A stretch of DNA of 15,529 nucleotides from DATIHQ01 sp035480535 (GTDB taxonomy: Bacteria; Chlamydiota; Chlamydiia; Chlamydiales; SM23-39): assembly GCA_035480535.1 (NCBI GenBank), contig DATIHQ010000085.1:1-15529 (forward strand), read 5' to 3'. The stretch's first letter is position 1; each line of letters opens with the position of its first letter. Of the stretch, positions 1 to 7,393 are shown piece by piece. Both the position numbers and the translations under genes were made by a program. The notes beneath the pieces are model-generated. The model saw only the letters and a program-made list of their open reading frames with translations. It was not told the origin of the DNA and made no database searches.

Positions 1-175
1 TCGCCCCATCGCCGCCTATCATGTAAGTGGTGAATATGCAATGGTGATGGCGGCTCATCAAGCGGGCTATCTAGATGCCGGAAAAGTCTTTTATGAAACC
101 CTCCTCAGCATTAAACGCGCCGGCGCCGACCTCATCTTCACTTACGCCGCCAAACACGTCCTCAACCAAATGTAA
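1..175 (+). CDS. hemB: Delta-aminolevulinic acid dehydratase (porphobilinogen synthase), C-terminal 57 residues
   Basis: The open frame enters from the left edge at base 2 and ends at TAA 173-175. The visible tail contains AAYHVSGEYAMV and ETLLSIKRAGADLIFTYAA. These match the conserved C-terminal part of HemB, where the VSGEYAM and SIKRAGAD(L/I)I segments close the TIM barrel. HemB is cytoplasmic and condenses two 5-aminolevulinate molecules to porphobilinogen in haem biosynthesis. The catalytic lysines and metal ligands lie upstream of the window and cannot be judged. I recall that hemB and greA are also close together in Chlamydia, which fits the gene order here. Confidence 0.93.
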   Translation, partial: RPIAAYHVSGEYAMVMAAHQAGYLDAGKVFYETLLSIKRAGADLIFTYAAKHVLNQM

Positions 176-183
176 ATTACCCC

Positions 184-204
184 AAAAACCGAAGCGATTT
201 TCGG
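184..204 (-). terminator. Intrinsic terminator for the YjbH-family gene (minus strand)
   Basis: Read on the minus strand, CCGAA, a 6-base loop (AATCGC) and TTCGG form a short hairpin (plus positions 189-204). A run of five T follows immediately (plus 184-188, AAAAA). This places a rho-independent terminator about 55 bp beyond the stop of the YjbH-family gene. On the plus strand the hairpin has no T-run after it, so it is a poor hemB terminator. An alternative pairing of CCCC (180-183) with GGGG (203-206) is also possible. Confidence 0.5.
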
Positions 205-217
205 GGGCCCCTAAAGC

Positions 218-239
218 AATGTAAAGCGCGCTTTACATT
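218..239. repeat. 22-bp perfect palindrome (half-site AATGTAAAGCG)
   Basis: Bases 218-239 are exactly self-complementary. The core is ATGTAAAGC, a GC spacer, then GCTTTACAT. It lies between the convergent 3' ends of hemB and the YjbH-family gene. No T-run follows on either strand, so it is not a standard intrinsic terminator. The same 9-bp arms recur at 7512-7530. It could be a protein-binding site (perfect dyad, no loop) or an mRNA 3'-end hairpin. Confidence 0.75.
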
Positions 240-257
240 TGCAAAAGTGTCTCATTT

Positions 258-2426
258 TCAGGGAGAAATGACAGGTTTGGTGTTGTAGCGCTCCCAATAG
301 AGGGTTGGGTAAAGCTGCTTTCCGGTTGCGGCTCGAGCGCCGCAGTCGCGAAGCCAGGCCGACATCGCGTAGCCAATTCTGGATCGACCTGTCTTATTCA
401 TGAACATGTCGAGGGGAAGGGTGATCGAAAACCCTTTGTCATAATAACGGGAATTATTCACCACATCTTCGGCATTGGTGAAGGTGTACCAAAGCCCAAC
501 GCGCAGACCACTGAGGAATGTTCTCCCAGCCTCTAATCGAATGCCTTTATCACGCGCGAGAAACTGCCCCGCGCTAATCCTAAAATCCACGTCGAAGGGT
601 TTATATTGATAATAAAACTCGAGAAAATATTGAAGCCCAGTATAGGGAAAATATTCGAAACGATTGCTTGTATGCTTTCGGATTTTATCTTGAAATCCTA
701 GACCAAAATAACTTCGTTTCCAAAGGGTGGCAATTTCAAATCCAATGGCCCAATTGAAATTGACAGGATAATAGAGAACTTCCCCTGCTACGCCGCCATA
801 GGCCATTTCAAAATATCCAGCGGCAAGTCGCGTTAGCCAACCCTCTCCCAAATTCCAACTCTTTTGCAGATAGGCTTGTTCAATGTGAAATGAAGAGGAT
901 TTATTGTAGAGGATTGAATCGGTTCGAACGTTAATGATTTGAGAGGGATTCAGAGCATCGACATCCCCAATATTCGCTGCACTTGACTTAATGGTGTAAG
1001 TCCCCCAAAGGGAATAATAAATTTCATCAAAGATATATCCTTCAGGACCTAACCCTACACCTACTTCATACTTGAATTTTCCACTGCTGCTTCCTAAAAA
1101 AGTTCGAAGCCAAGGACGGAAAGTTAAAATCCAAATTCTTTTTTTTCGTTGATATAAGCGAGCTGAATCATACTCTTTGGGCTTAGAACTTGCTTCTCGC
1201 AGCGGGGCAATGACCCGAAATTCCGCTTCCCCCATTCTTCCTTCATGATAGCGCCTTAAATCTTCCGTGCGGAATCGATATTCATGCTCTGGAATTCCAT
1301 CCGCTTCAATGACAGCAGTCACAGTGCAGATATTCGAAGGCACCAAAGAGGCTAAAACATGTTCGATGCGGCACCGAACTTCTTCCTCCTCCCGATAGCG
1401 TACATTGACAATCTTCATCCAAAGTTGGTCTTTTCCATCTTCTCTTGGCACAAGATAGAGGTTATACAGATCTAATCCCTGTTCTTTAAAAGCATAGGCC
1501 AGCTCTTGGGCAAATTCTTGGCGCGTGCGGATGACGCCGAGAGGTTGGGTATCGACAGGCGCCGTATAACAAGACTTATCGAAAATTTTTGGGAAGAAGC
1601 CTTTGGAGGCGCCTAGATTATAATTTATGGCCGCGCTTCCCGCCCAATCAGTGCCTCGAATGGAACTTGCTGAGAGACGGATTGTATCCCAGAGTTTGAG
1701 TTGAATCCCCGCGTTGATTCGATTTTTTACAATCCTTCCTTCCGAGTGTTCTGAATGGTGGTGTCTGTAATTATTCGCGTCATATTCAGCAGCTAAAGTA
1801 AGCCCTTTCCAAAAATAATTTGAAAGGCGCCAGGGAGTCCAGGCTAAGCCTCCATAAAATCCATCTATTCTTCCTAACCCCCAACCCAAAGTGGCTTCGA
1901 AGTTATAGGAAAGAAATCCTTTTGTAGCCACTGCATAGAAGGAGGTGAACCTACGCGAGCCTAAAAAGTCATTAAAACCTAGAGCAAAATCAGGGAGAAA
2001 AGGGAATCCATCCTCTTCACGGAGAAGAACGACTTTCACATTAGCCGCTCTCTCAGCATCGTCCCCAAATTTTCCCTTTCCAAATCCTGTTTTAACCCCA
2101 TGAAAAATCCAATAATTGCCAGACGTCTCAATGTGATCAAAGAACTGAAATCCCAAGCTCCAAATGTGATAGGGGGGGACGTAGGCGAAGCCAAACCCAG
2201 CGACTCCTGCATCAAATGTCCGAGCAGAAGGCATGGTAAAATATCCCCCTTGGAGTAGGTAGTTAACCATGAGGGGAAGGCGATCATGAATCTGCCGGTC
2301 GATGAGGCAAACAGTCTCCAAATCGCGAAATAGTTGATCAGCCGGGCAGAGGCCCTCTTCCCCGAAAAGAGGGCCCGAAAGAGCAAGGAAGAAAAGGCAA
2401 CCGATTTTGATTTCTCTAAGGGCCAT
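258..2426 (-). CDS. YjbH-family outer-membrane protein (DUF940-type)
   Basis: This 722-residue protein is close in length to E. coli YjbH (about 700). Residues 1-22 look like a Sec signal peptide (hydrophobic 9-20, ending SGPLFG before EEG). Family-like features are GGYFTMPSAR near residue 60, ALGFNDFLGS near 148, LAAEYDANNY at 211-220 and many amphipathic aromatic strands to the C-terminus. YjbH proteins are thought to act with YjbEFG in exopolysaccharide export across the outer membrane. No yjbEFG partners are visible, so its role here is open. It may simply be an outer-membrane barrel. No Shine-Dalgarno precedes the ATG, but this start gives the signal peptide. A minus-strand terminator lies downstream, and the gene is divergent from greA. 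Confidence 0.75.
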   Translation of the reverse strand: MALREIKIGCLFFLALSGPLFGEEGLCPADQLFRDLETVCLIDRQIHDRLPLMVNYLLQGGYFTMPSARTFDAGVAGFGFAYVPPYHIWSLGFQFFDHIETSGNYWIFHGVKTGFGKGKFGDDAERAANVKVVLLREEDGFPFLPDFALGFNDFLGSRRFTSFYAVATKGFLSYNFEATLGWGLGRIDGFYGGLAWTPWRLSNYFWKGLTLAAEYDANNYRHHHSEHSEGRIVKNRINAGIQLKLWDTIRLSASSIRGTDWAGSAAINYNLGASKGFFPKIFDKSCYTAPVDTQPLGVIRTRQEFAQELAYAFKEQGLDLYNLYLVPREDGKDQLWMKIVNVRYREEEEVRCRIEHVLASLVPSNICTVTAVIEADGIPEHEYRFRTEDLRRYHEGRMGEAEFRVIAPLREASSKPKEYDSARLYQRKKRIWILTFRPWLRTFLGSSSGKFKYEVGVGLGPEGYIFDEIYYSLWGTYTIKSSAANIGDVDALNPSQIINVRTDSILYNKSSSFHIEQAYLQKSWNLGEGWLTRLAAGYFEMAYGGVAGEVLYYPVNFNWAIGFEIATLWKRSYFGLGFQDKIRKHTSNRFEYFPYTGLQYFLEFYYQYKPFDVDFRISAGQFLARDKGIRLEAGRTFLSGLRVGLWYTFTNAEDVVNNSRYYDKGFSITLPLDMFMNKTGRSRIGYAMSAWLRDCGARAATGKQLYPTLYWERYNTKPVISP

Positions 2427-2529
2427 AGAGGGAATAGTTGAACTTTGAAAGGGTAGGGGGGTTAGGGTTTTCTTGCAAGAGGAGTTTTGAGAGATTTTTC
2501 TCTGCTTTATTGATTCTTAAACTCTTGAA

Positions 2530-2558
2530 TTGAAGATTATTTCTCTTCTTCCTATACT
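2530..2558 (+). promoter_or_regulatory. Sigma70-type promoter of the greA operon
   Basis: A -35 box TTGAAG (2530-2535) and a -10 box TATACT (2553-2558) are separated by exactly 17 bp. Transcription would start near 2565, about 30 nt before the greA ATG. The leader carries AAGG 5 nt upstream of the start codon. Confidence 0.55.
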
Positions 2559-2594
2559 CCTCCTGAGAACAATCAGTATTTTGAGATAAGGTGC

Positions 2595-4772
2595 ATGGCA
2601 TACTTAAAAGATTTTCGTGAAAGAATACAAAATAATGATTACCCGGGTTTTTTAAAGATCTGGGAGGAATATTGCTATGGCGATCAGCCTGATGGAGAAG
2701 AAATCGTCGCTGTCCTGGAGAGTGTGAAATCCTCCGATTTGGCAAAGGCTTTCGGAGTGCATGTTGAGAGAATCCTTCCCTTGTGGAGGGAGTTGAAAGA
2801 TCAAACGCAATCTCTCAATGTGCTGCGCCTCGTCTTCGATCTGCAGACAACGAACAGCGATGAGCTCGCTGATTTAGCCATTGAATATTTAAAGAATCAC
2901 TATGCAAATGATCCTCTTCTCCTTGAGAAGTTCCGTTTGATCGGCCTACGAAATCGAGAGCGATTTCAATCCGCCATTCGCAATTTTGAGCTTTTAACGC
3001 ACATGAAAAAGGGGAATTATGTTTTCCACACGGGGGGATGGGGAACAGGTGAAATCATCGATGTTTCTCTCGTTCGTGAAGAAATGACTCTGGAATTCGA
3101 ATATGTCGTAGGCCCCCAACATCTTTCCTTCGAAAAAGCGTTTAAAACATTGCTTACACTCACTCCCGACCATTTTTATGCCCGCCGCTTCGGAAATCCA
3201 GATCTTTTAGAAAAAGAAGCCAGAGAAAATCCGAGCGAACTAATCCGCCTTCTTCTTCGCGATTTAGGCCCTAAAACAGCTGCGGAAATTAAGGAAGAGC
3301 TGTGTGATCTGGTGATTCCTGGGGAAGATTGGAATCGCTGGTGGCAAACAGCTCGATCCAAAATAAAAAAAGATACGAAAATCGATTCTGCAAAAGAATT
3401 GAAGGATCCATTCCGCCTTCGTACGGAAGATATGCCTCATGAAGTCTCACTTCATAAAGCTTTAGAGTCCAAGCCTAGCGTTGCGGCCACGATTCAGATG
3501 GTCTATACGTTCCTCAGAGATTTCCCTGAAACCCTTAAGAATGCTGAATTTAAAGCCTCTTTAGACACGCGGATGAAAGAGATTTTGGCTCAGGAACAAC
3601 TCAATGAGAGCCAGAAATTGCAAATTCTCTTTTTTTTAGAGGATTTAGATGGGGCAAAGACTTCGGAGCAGGTGGCCGAAACAATCCTTCAAATGAAAAC
3701 TGTTCCCGATGTGATTCGCTCCATTGCAGTCATGGCTTTTCAAAAACGAGCTCTGCAACAAATTCGGAAGCTCAGAAAAGATTGGGCAGAAATCTATCTC
3801 GATTTAATCTTTAGTGTGGATCAAAATCTCTTGAGAGATTTTATTCTCAATGAATTGGATATCCCTCAAACAAGAGATCTCCTCAAGCAAAAGCTAAATT
3901 CACTGCTCATCCACCCCCTCTCTTTTCCCGAAGTTTTTGTTTGGTACTTCCAAAAACTTATCGACAAGAAATCAAAGCTTCCCTTTACAGATCCTTCCGG
4001 GAAAAATCAATTTTTTGAGGGATTGCTCATTATTCTTGACCATTTAGAACAAAGGCCCCAGCAACGGGATCTAGCTAAGAAAATTATCTCGCTGATCACC
4101 TCAGATCGCTACAAGATTGTCCGCGACATCCTCCAGCATTCAGGTCTGGATGAGGTAAAAGAGTATCTTCTTTTAGCAACTAAATGTGGTTCTTTGACTG
4201 ATCATGACATTAAGATTCTCCATTCTCTTGCCGAAGTGGTCCATCCTTCTCTTTCTCGCCTTCGCAAAGAAAAAGAAAGAGGAACGACTGAAGAAGATGT
4301 GATCTGGACAACACAAGAAGGATTTCAAAGAACACAGCTTCGAATCCAACAAATCGCGACTGTGGAGACTGTAGGCAATGCGCGGGAAATTGAAGCTGCC
4401 AGAGCTCTCGGAGATTTGCGGGAAAATGCTGAATTTAAAGCAGCGCTGGAGCGCCGAGATCGCCTCCAATCGGAATTAAAGTTCCTTTCCGATCAAATCG
4501 CTCGAACTCGAATTTTGACTCCCGCAGACATCTTAACAGATGAAGTGGGGATCGGCTCTGTCGTTCATTGCCGCGATTCAAAGGGAGAGCATCTCCGGTT
4601 TACTCTTTTAGGTCCATGGGATGCGAATCCGGAACAGCACATTCTTTCTTTCCAATCAAAATTGGCGCAAGCGATGAAAGGACGCACTGTTGGGGAAAAG
4701 TTTGAATTTCAAGGCGAAACTTTTACCATTGCGGAGATCGATAATTACTTTGATCAGAAAAAGCCGATCTAA
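2595..4772 (+). CDS. greA: Transcript cleavage factor GreA with long chlamydial-type N-terminal extension
   Basis: The protein has 725 residues, against about 158 for ordinary GreA. Residues ~569-725 are a complete Gre domain. It has a coiled coil with the acidic tip GDLREN (D607 and E610, which would position Mg2+ in the RNA polymerase secondary channel), then the FKBP-like part (VGIGSVVHC, GRTVGEKFEF). Gre factors stimulate RNA polymerase to cleave backtracked transcripts. The ~565-residue N-terminus is mostly helical. It contains a small beta-rich patch at about 139-190 (GGWGTGEIIDV), reminiscent of CarD/Tudor-like folds, which is an impression only. Such extended GreA proteins are known from chlamydiae. 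ATG is preceded by AAGG and a good promoter. It is the first gene of a likely operon, with rdgB 12 nt downstream. Confidence 0.93.
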   Translation: MAYLKDFRERIQNNDYPGFLKIWEEYCYGDQPDGEEIVAVLESVKSSDLAKAFGVHVERILPLWRELKDQTQSLNVLRLVFDLQTTNSDELADLAIEYLKNHYANDPLLLEKFRLIGLRNRERFQSAIRNFELLTHMKKGNYVFHTGGWGTGEIIDVSLVREEMTLEFEYVVGPQHLSFEKAFKTLLTLTPDHFYARRFGNPDLLEKEARENPSELIRLLLRDLGPKTAAEIKEELCDLVIPGEDWNRWWQTARSKIKKDTKIDSAKELKDPFRLRTEDMPHEVSLHKALESKPSVAATIQMVYTFLRDFPETLKNAEFKASLDTRMKEILAQEQLNESQKLQILFFLEDLDGAKTSEQVAETILQMKTVPDVIRSIAVMAFQKRALQQIRKLRKDWAEIYLDLIFSVDQNLLRDFILNELDIPQTRDLLKQKLNSLLIHPLSFPEVFVWYFQKLIDKKSKLPFTDPSGKNQFFEGLLIILDHLEQRPQQRDLAKKIISLITSDRYKIVRDILQHSGLDEVKEYLLLATKCGSLTDHDIKILHSLAEVVHPSLSRLRKEKERGTTEEDVIWTTQEGFQRTQLRIQQIATVETVGNAREIEAARALGDLRENAEFKAALERRDRLQSELKFLSDQIARTRILTPADILTDEVGIGSVVHCRDSKGEHLRFTLLGPWDANPEQHILSFQSKLAQAMKGRTVGEKFEFQGETFTIAEIDNYFDQKKPI

Positions 4773-4784
4773 TATGGTGGGTGC

Positions 4785-5417
4785 ATGGCATCCCGAATAA
4801 AAGCTTCCCCTCCAATCGAACTTGTGATCGCCAGTACAAATATTCATAAGGTGCGAGAGTTCAAATCGATGTTAAAATCGAATTCTCGCATAGATCTTTT
4901 AAGCCTCTGCGATTTCCCTCAATACGTCCCTCCAGAAGAAACAGGAAAGACCTTCGAGGAGAATGCGGTTCTCAAAGCAACTCATGCAGCAAAAACCTTA
5001 AATCGCTGGGTCATTGCAGATGATTCTGGATTAGTTGTGCCCGCATTAAACGGGGCCCCAGGAATTTTCTCTTCCCGCTACGCTGGAAATGACACAACGG
5101 ATTTAGAGAACAGAATGAAATTGCTCGAAGAAATGCAACATTTGCTTGAAGAAGACCGCCAGGCCTTTTTTGAATGCGCCCTTGCCCTTTCATCCCCTTC
5201 TGGAATCAAAAAAGCCGTCAAAGGGACTTGCGAAGGACACATTCTCCTTAAAGAACGGGGGGGGAGTGGATTTGGCTACGATCCCTTATTCGTGAAGCAT
5301 GGATATAGCAAAAGCTTCGGAGAGCTCGGAGAGTCGATTAAAAATCGAATCTCTCACCGGCGTAAAGCGCTCGATAAAATTCTACTCTCCCTCGAATCGA
5401 TCTTGAATACGCAATAG
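4785..5417 (+). CDS. rdgB: Non-canonical purine NTP pyrophosphatase (RdgB/HAM1 family, dITP/XTP)
   Basis: This protein of 210 residues is a normal family length. The N-terminal IASTNIHKVREFK matches the (A/S)TxNxxKxxE nucleotide-binding motif. It is followed by ADDSGLVVPALNGAPG with the conserved acidic pair and substrate loop, then GFGYDPLF, and SHRRKALDK near the C-terminus. The enzyme hydrolyses dITP, ITP and XTP to monophosphates, keeping deaminated purines out of nucleic acids. It starts 12 nt after greA, with GGTGGG as ribosome binding site, so it is probably cotranscribed. The stop codon TAG (5415-5417) shares its last two bases with the left end of a foldback element, so the present C-terminus may have been set by that insertion. 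Confidence 0.95.
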   Translation: MASRIKASPPIELVIASTNIHKVREFKSMLKSNSRIDLLSLCDFPQYVPPEETGKTFEENAVLKATHAAKTLNRWVIADDSGLVVPALNGAPGIFSSRYAGNDTTDLENRMKLLEEMQHLLEEDRQAFFECALALSSPSGIKKAVKGTCEGHILLKERGGSGFGYDPLFVKHGYSKSFGELGESIKNRISHRRKALDKILLSLESILNTQ

Positions 5418-5577
5418 ACCTCTTGCGTAACTCGCTTTGGCTGGAGAAATCGATGATTTTTCTGCAGATTTTTGAATCGAAGGAGGAGGCATACCCAAAG
5501 GGTAGACGACGAACTGAGAACGAAAATCTGCCAAAAAGCGCGATTTAAACGGCCGAATGGGGTTACGCGAGAGGTCT
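5416..5577. repeat. 162-bp imperfect foldback (MITE-like) element 1
   Basis: The left end AGACCTCTTGCGTAACTC (5416-5433) and the right end GGGGTTACGCGAGAGGTCT (5559-5577) are near-complementary inverted repeats (transition differences only, across about 18 bp). The similarity continues inward: AAATCG and (C)TGCAGATTTT on the left match the complement of AAAATCTGCC and CGATTT on the right. The exact centre is TACCC-AAA-GGGTA (5492-5504). The whole piece could fold into one long imperfect hairpin. No transposase is present, and no clear target duplication is visible. It starts within the rdgB stop codon and ends 2 nt before the ATG of the NYN-domain gene. Its core resembles element 2 (10912-11079). 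Confidence 0.8.
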
Positions 5578-5579
5578 TA

Positions 5580-6062
5580 ATGTACTATTTCATCGATGGC
5601 TATAATCTGATTTTTAGCCTAATCGATTCAAAAGAAAGTCTCAAAACGTTAAGACAAAATGTAGTTCGCCTCCTTCAGAAGCGATTTGCCCGATATAATC
5701 TTTCTGGAACAATTGTGTTTGATGGGGCCCATCAACGGGGCGAGGAGAGCGGTCTTTCTTATCCCAGCCCGCTCATTGTCGCCTATACACCGAAAGGAGA
5801 AAGCGCGGATGAATATATTGTGGAGCAACTTAAATCTGCGAAACGCGTTCATCAAACCATCGTCGTCACAGACGATCGAGGATTGGGTCTGCATGTTAAG
5901 TCTATGGGTGGGAAAGTTCAGTCAAATGCAGAGTTTATTCATTGGCTCAATAGAAAAAAGAAGACGAAAGGAAAAGAAATTGCACCGGCAGACACGCAAC
6001 AAAATATCGATAGACTCCTCGCCATTTTCGAAGAGCGGCTCAAGCGGGATCTAGATGAATAG
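5580..6062 (+). CDS. YacP-like NYN (PIN-like) domain RNase-fold protein
   Basis: The product has 160 residues. It opens with MYYFIDGYNLIFSL, the first acidic strand of the NYN/PIN-like nuclease fold (D6). IVFDGA (D48), SADEYIVEQL (D77, E78) and IVVTDDRGL (D98, D99) supply the other expected acidic metal ligands. The family (YacP/DUF901) is linked to RNA processing, but the substrate here is unknown. A longer frame opens at 5472, but its first 36 codons lie inside the foldback element and have no resemblance to the family. ATG 5580 has AGAGG about 6 nt upstream, and that site is the element's right terminus. The last 23 bp overlap the 3' end of the convergent dus gene. Confidence 0.8.
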   Translation: MYYFIDGYNLIFSLIDSKESLKTLRQNVVRLLQKRFARYNLSGTIVFDGAHQRGEESGLSYPSPLIVAYTPKGESADEYIVEQLKSAKRVHQTIVVTDDRGLGLHVKSMGGKVQSNAEFIHWLNRKKKTKGKEIAPADTQQNIDRLLAIFEERLKRDLDE

Positions 6063-7050
6063 CTTCTTGATTTAAGAGAACGCTCTCCCAAGAAAATTCC
6101 TCAATCAAAGCAAATACTTCCCTCGTGGAAACAGCCTTATTGAGCTGCATGCGGATATTTTTAGCTCCCTCACACCGTTTCAAATACCAACAACCCACTC
6201 GTCTCATATCCAAAAGAGATTGTTTTTCCGGCTGATATTGGACAATCAGCTCAAAATGTTCAATGAGGGCATTTTTAATATCCTGAACAGAACGGATAAT
6301 TGGGGGAAGATCCTCCAGCGCGCGTAAGATGTCTTCAACAATCCAAGGTTGACCCATAGTGCCTCTTGCAACCAGAATCGCATCGCATTGGGTATAGCTA
6401 AACATCCGCAAAGCGCTTTCAGAGTCAAATATATCCCCATTTCCAATCACTAAAATCTCTTTGGCGGCCTCCTTGCAAGCTCGAATATAATCCCAGTTCG
6501 CAGGGCCTTTATACCCTTGTTCGCGGGTTCTTCCATGAATCGTAATCGCCTTTGCCCCCGCTTGCTCTGCAATTCGAGTAATTTCTGCCGCATTGATGTT
6601 TTTTTCATCCCAGCCCGCGCGCACTTTCACTGTCACGGGAATTTTGACAGCCCCGATGATTTCCGATAGGGTCTCTCCGATCAGATCTGGAGTCTTGAGC
6701 ATCCCTGAACCACTTCCATCTTTTGTGACTTTATCAACGGGACATCCGCAGTTGAGATCGATGACATCAAATCCTAAGTCCTCCACAATCCGGGCTGCTG
6801 CGGCAGCTACCTTGGGCTTACTCCCGCAAAGTTGCGCTCCAATGGGATGCATATCCCCCTCATAATCAAGGAGGCGATAGGTATTGGGATCATGCCGGAT
6901 CAAGGCATCGATTTTCACCATTTCGCAATAGACAATGCCGGGGCGATAGCGGCAAGACATCTTCCTAAAGGGGAGATCCGAACAGCCGGCTAATGGAGCG
7001 TAAAGAATTTTATTGGGCAGTTTCGCTGACCCTAAAATAAATGGCTTCAT
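6040..7050 (-). CDS. tRNA-dihydrouridine synthase, DusB-like
   Basis: This 336-residue TIM-barrel flavoprotein reduces specific uridines in the tRNA D-loop, using FMN and NAD(P)H. Visible motifs are APLAGCSDLPFR near the N-terminus, DLNCGCPVDKVTK with the general-acid Cys103, VKVRAGWDEKN (Lys142), IHGRTREQGYKG (His172), IGNGDIFD and ARGTMGQPW for FMN phosphate binding. The short helical C-terminal domain with MRRVGCWYLK is typical of DusB-type enzymes. The start overlaps the end of yggT by 4 bp (ATGA), so translation is probably coupled. The 3' end overlaps the convergent NYN gene by 23 bp. The subtype (DusA/B/C) is judged by general resemblance, so no symbol is assigned. Confidence 0.93.
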   Translation of the reverse strand: MKPFILGSAKLPNKILYAPLAGCSDLPFRKMSCRYRPGIVYCEMVKIDALIRHDPNTYRLLDYEGDMHPIGAQLCGSKPKVAAAAARIVEDLGFDVIDLNCGCPVDKVTKDGSGSGMLKTPDLIGETLSEIIGAVKIPVTVKVRAGWDEKNINAAEITRIAEQAGAKAITIHGRTREQGYKGPANWDYIRACKEAAKEILVIGNGDIFDSESALRMFSYTQCDAILVARGTMGQPWIVEDILRALEDLPPIIRSVQDIKNALIEHFELIVQYQPEKQSLLDMRRVGCWYLKRCEGAKNIRMQLNKAVSTREVFALIEEFSWESVLLNQEAIHLDPA

Positions 7051-7304
7051 CTCAGGAAGCTCAAAAGAATCATTTCAATCAACCGCAAACCCAGGAAGGC
7101 AAGAATGGGGCTAATATCGAGTATTCCTCCTAAGGGAGGCAAAAGACGGCGGAAGAAATTCAGATAAGGATCGGTATAAAAAGCTAAGAACCGAACTAAC
7201 TTATGCCCCTGCCAAGCGGGGAACCAGAAGCTGATGACGCGAAGAAACAAAAGGATCGTATAAGCGTCAAATAGAAGTTGGATGAGATAGCGCAAAGTAA
7301 CCAT
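7047..7304 (-). CDS. YggT-family integral membrane protein
   Basis: An 85-residue hydrophobic protein with two membrane segments, at about residues 5-26 and 62-83. The intervening loop FYTDPYLNFFRRLLPPLGG is the hallmark of the YggT family (DPYLxxFRRxxPP followed by DxSPI; here LDISPILAF). Family members are linked to cell shape and division or osmotic tolerance in bacteria and plastids, but the molecular role is unclear. It overlaps dus by 4 bp and is the first gene of the pair. The region before the ATG has no convincing Shine-Dalgarno. A weak ATGACG-17-TAAAAT promoter (minus strand, plus positions 7313-7341) would give a nearly leaderless transcript. Confidence 0.9.
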   Translation of the reverse strand: MVTLRYLIQLLFDAYTILLFLRVISFWFPAWQGHKLVRFLAFYTDPYLNFFRRLLPPLGGILDISPILAFLGLRLIEMILLSFLR

Positions 7305-7340
7305 GGCTTTTCATTTTAAGGGGTTTTCTCTTTTTCGTCA

Positions 7341-7369
7341 TTGGAAGCAATGTGTCCCCCAGGTAAAAT
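7341..7369 (+). promoter_or_regulatory. Promoter of the GspL/GspM-like operon
   Basis: TTGGAA (7341-7346) and TAAAAT (7364-7369) are spaced 17 bp apart. The start point would fall near 7376, about 18 nt before the ATG at 7394. No Shine-Dalgarno lies between them, so translation of the first gene may start on a short, SD-less leader. Confidence 0.5.
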
Positions 7370-7393
7370 AGTCGTCATACGAGTAAATATTTT

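Noticed and set aside
2416..2745. 109-codon minus-strand frame across the greA promoter
   Set aside because: Overlaps both greA and the YjbH-family gene start, covers the promoter region, and encodes a low-complexity product with no recognisable family.
5472..5579. N-terminal extension (36 codons) of the NYN-domain gene
   Set aside because: Lies entirely inside foldback element 1, is Arg-rich and family-unlike; ATG 5580 has a Shine-Dalgarno and begins exactly at the conserved first strand.
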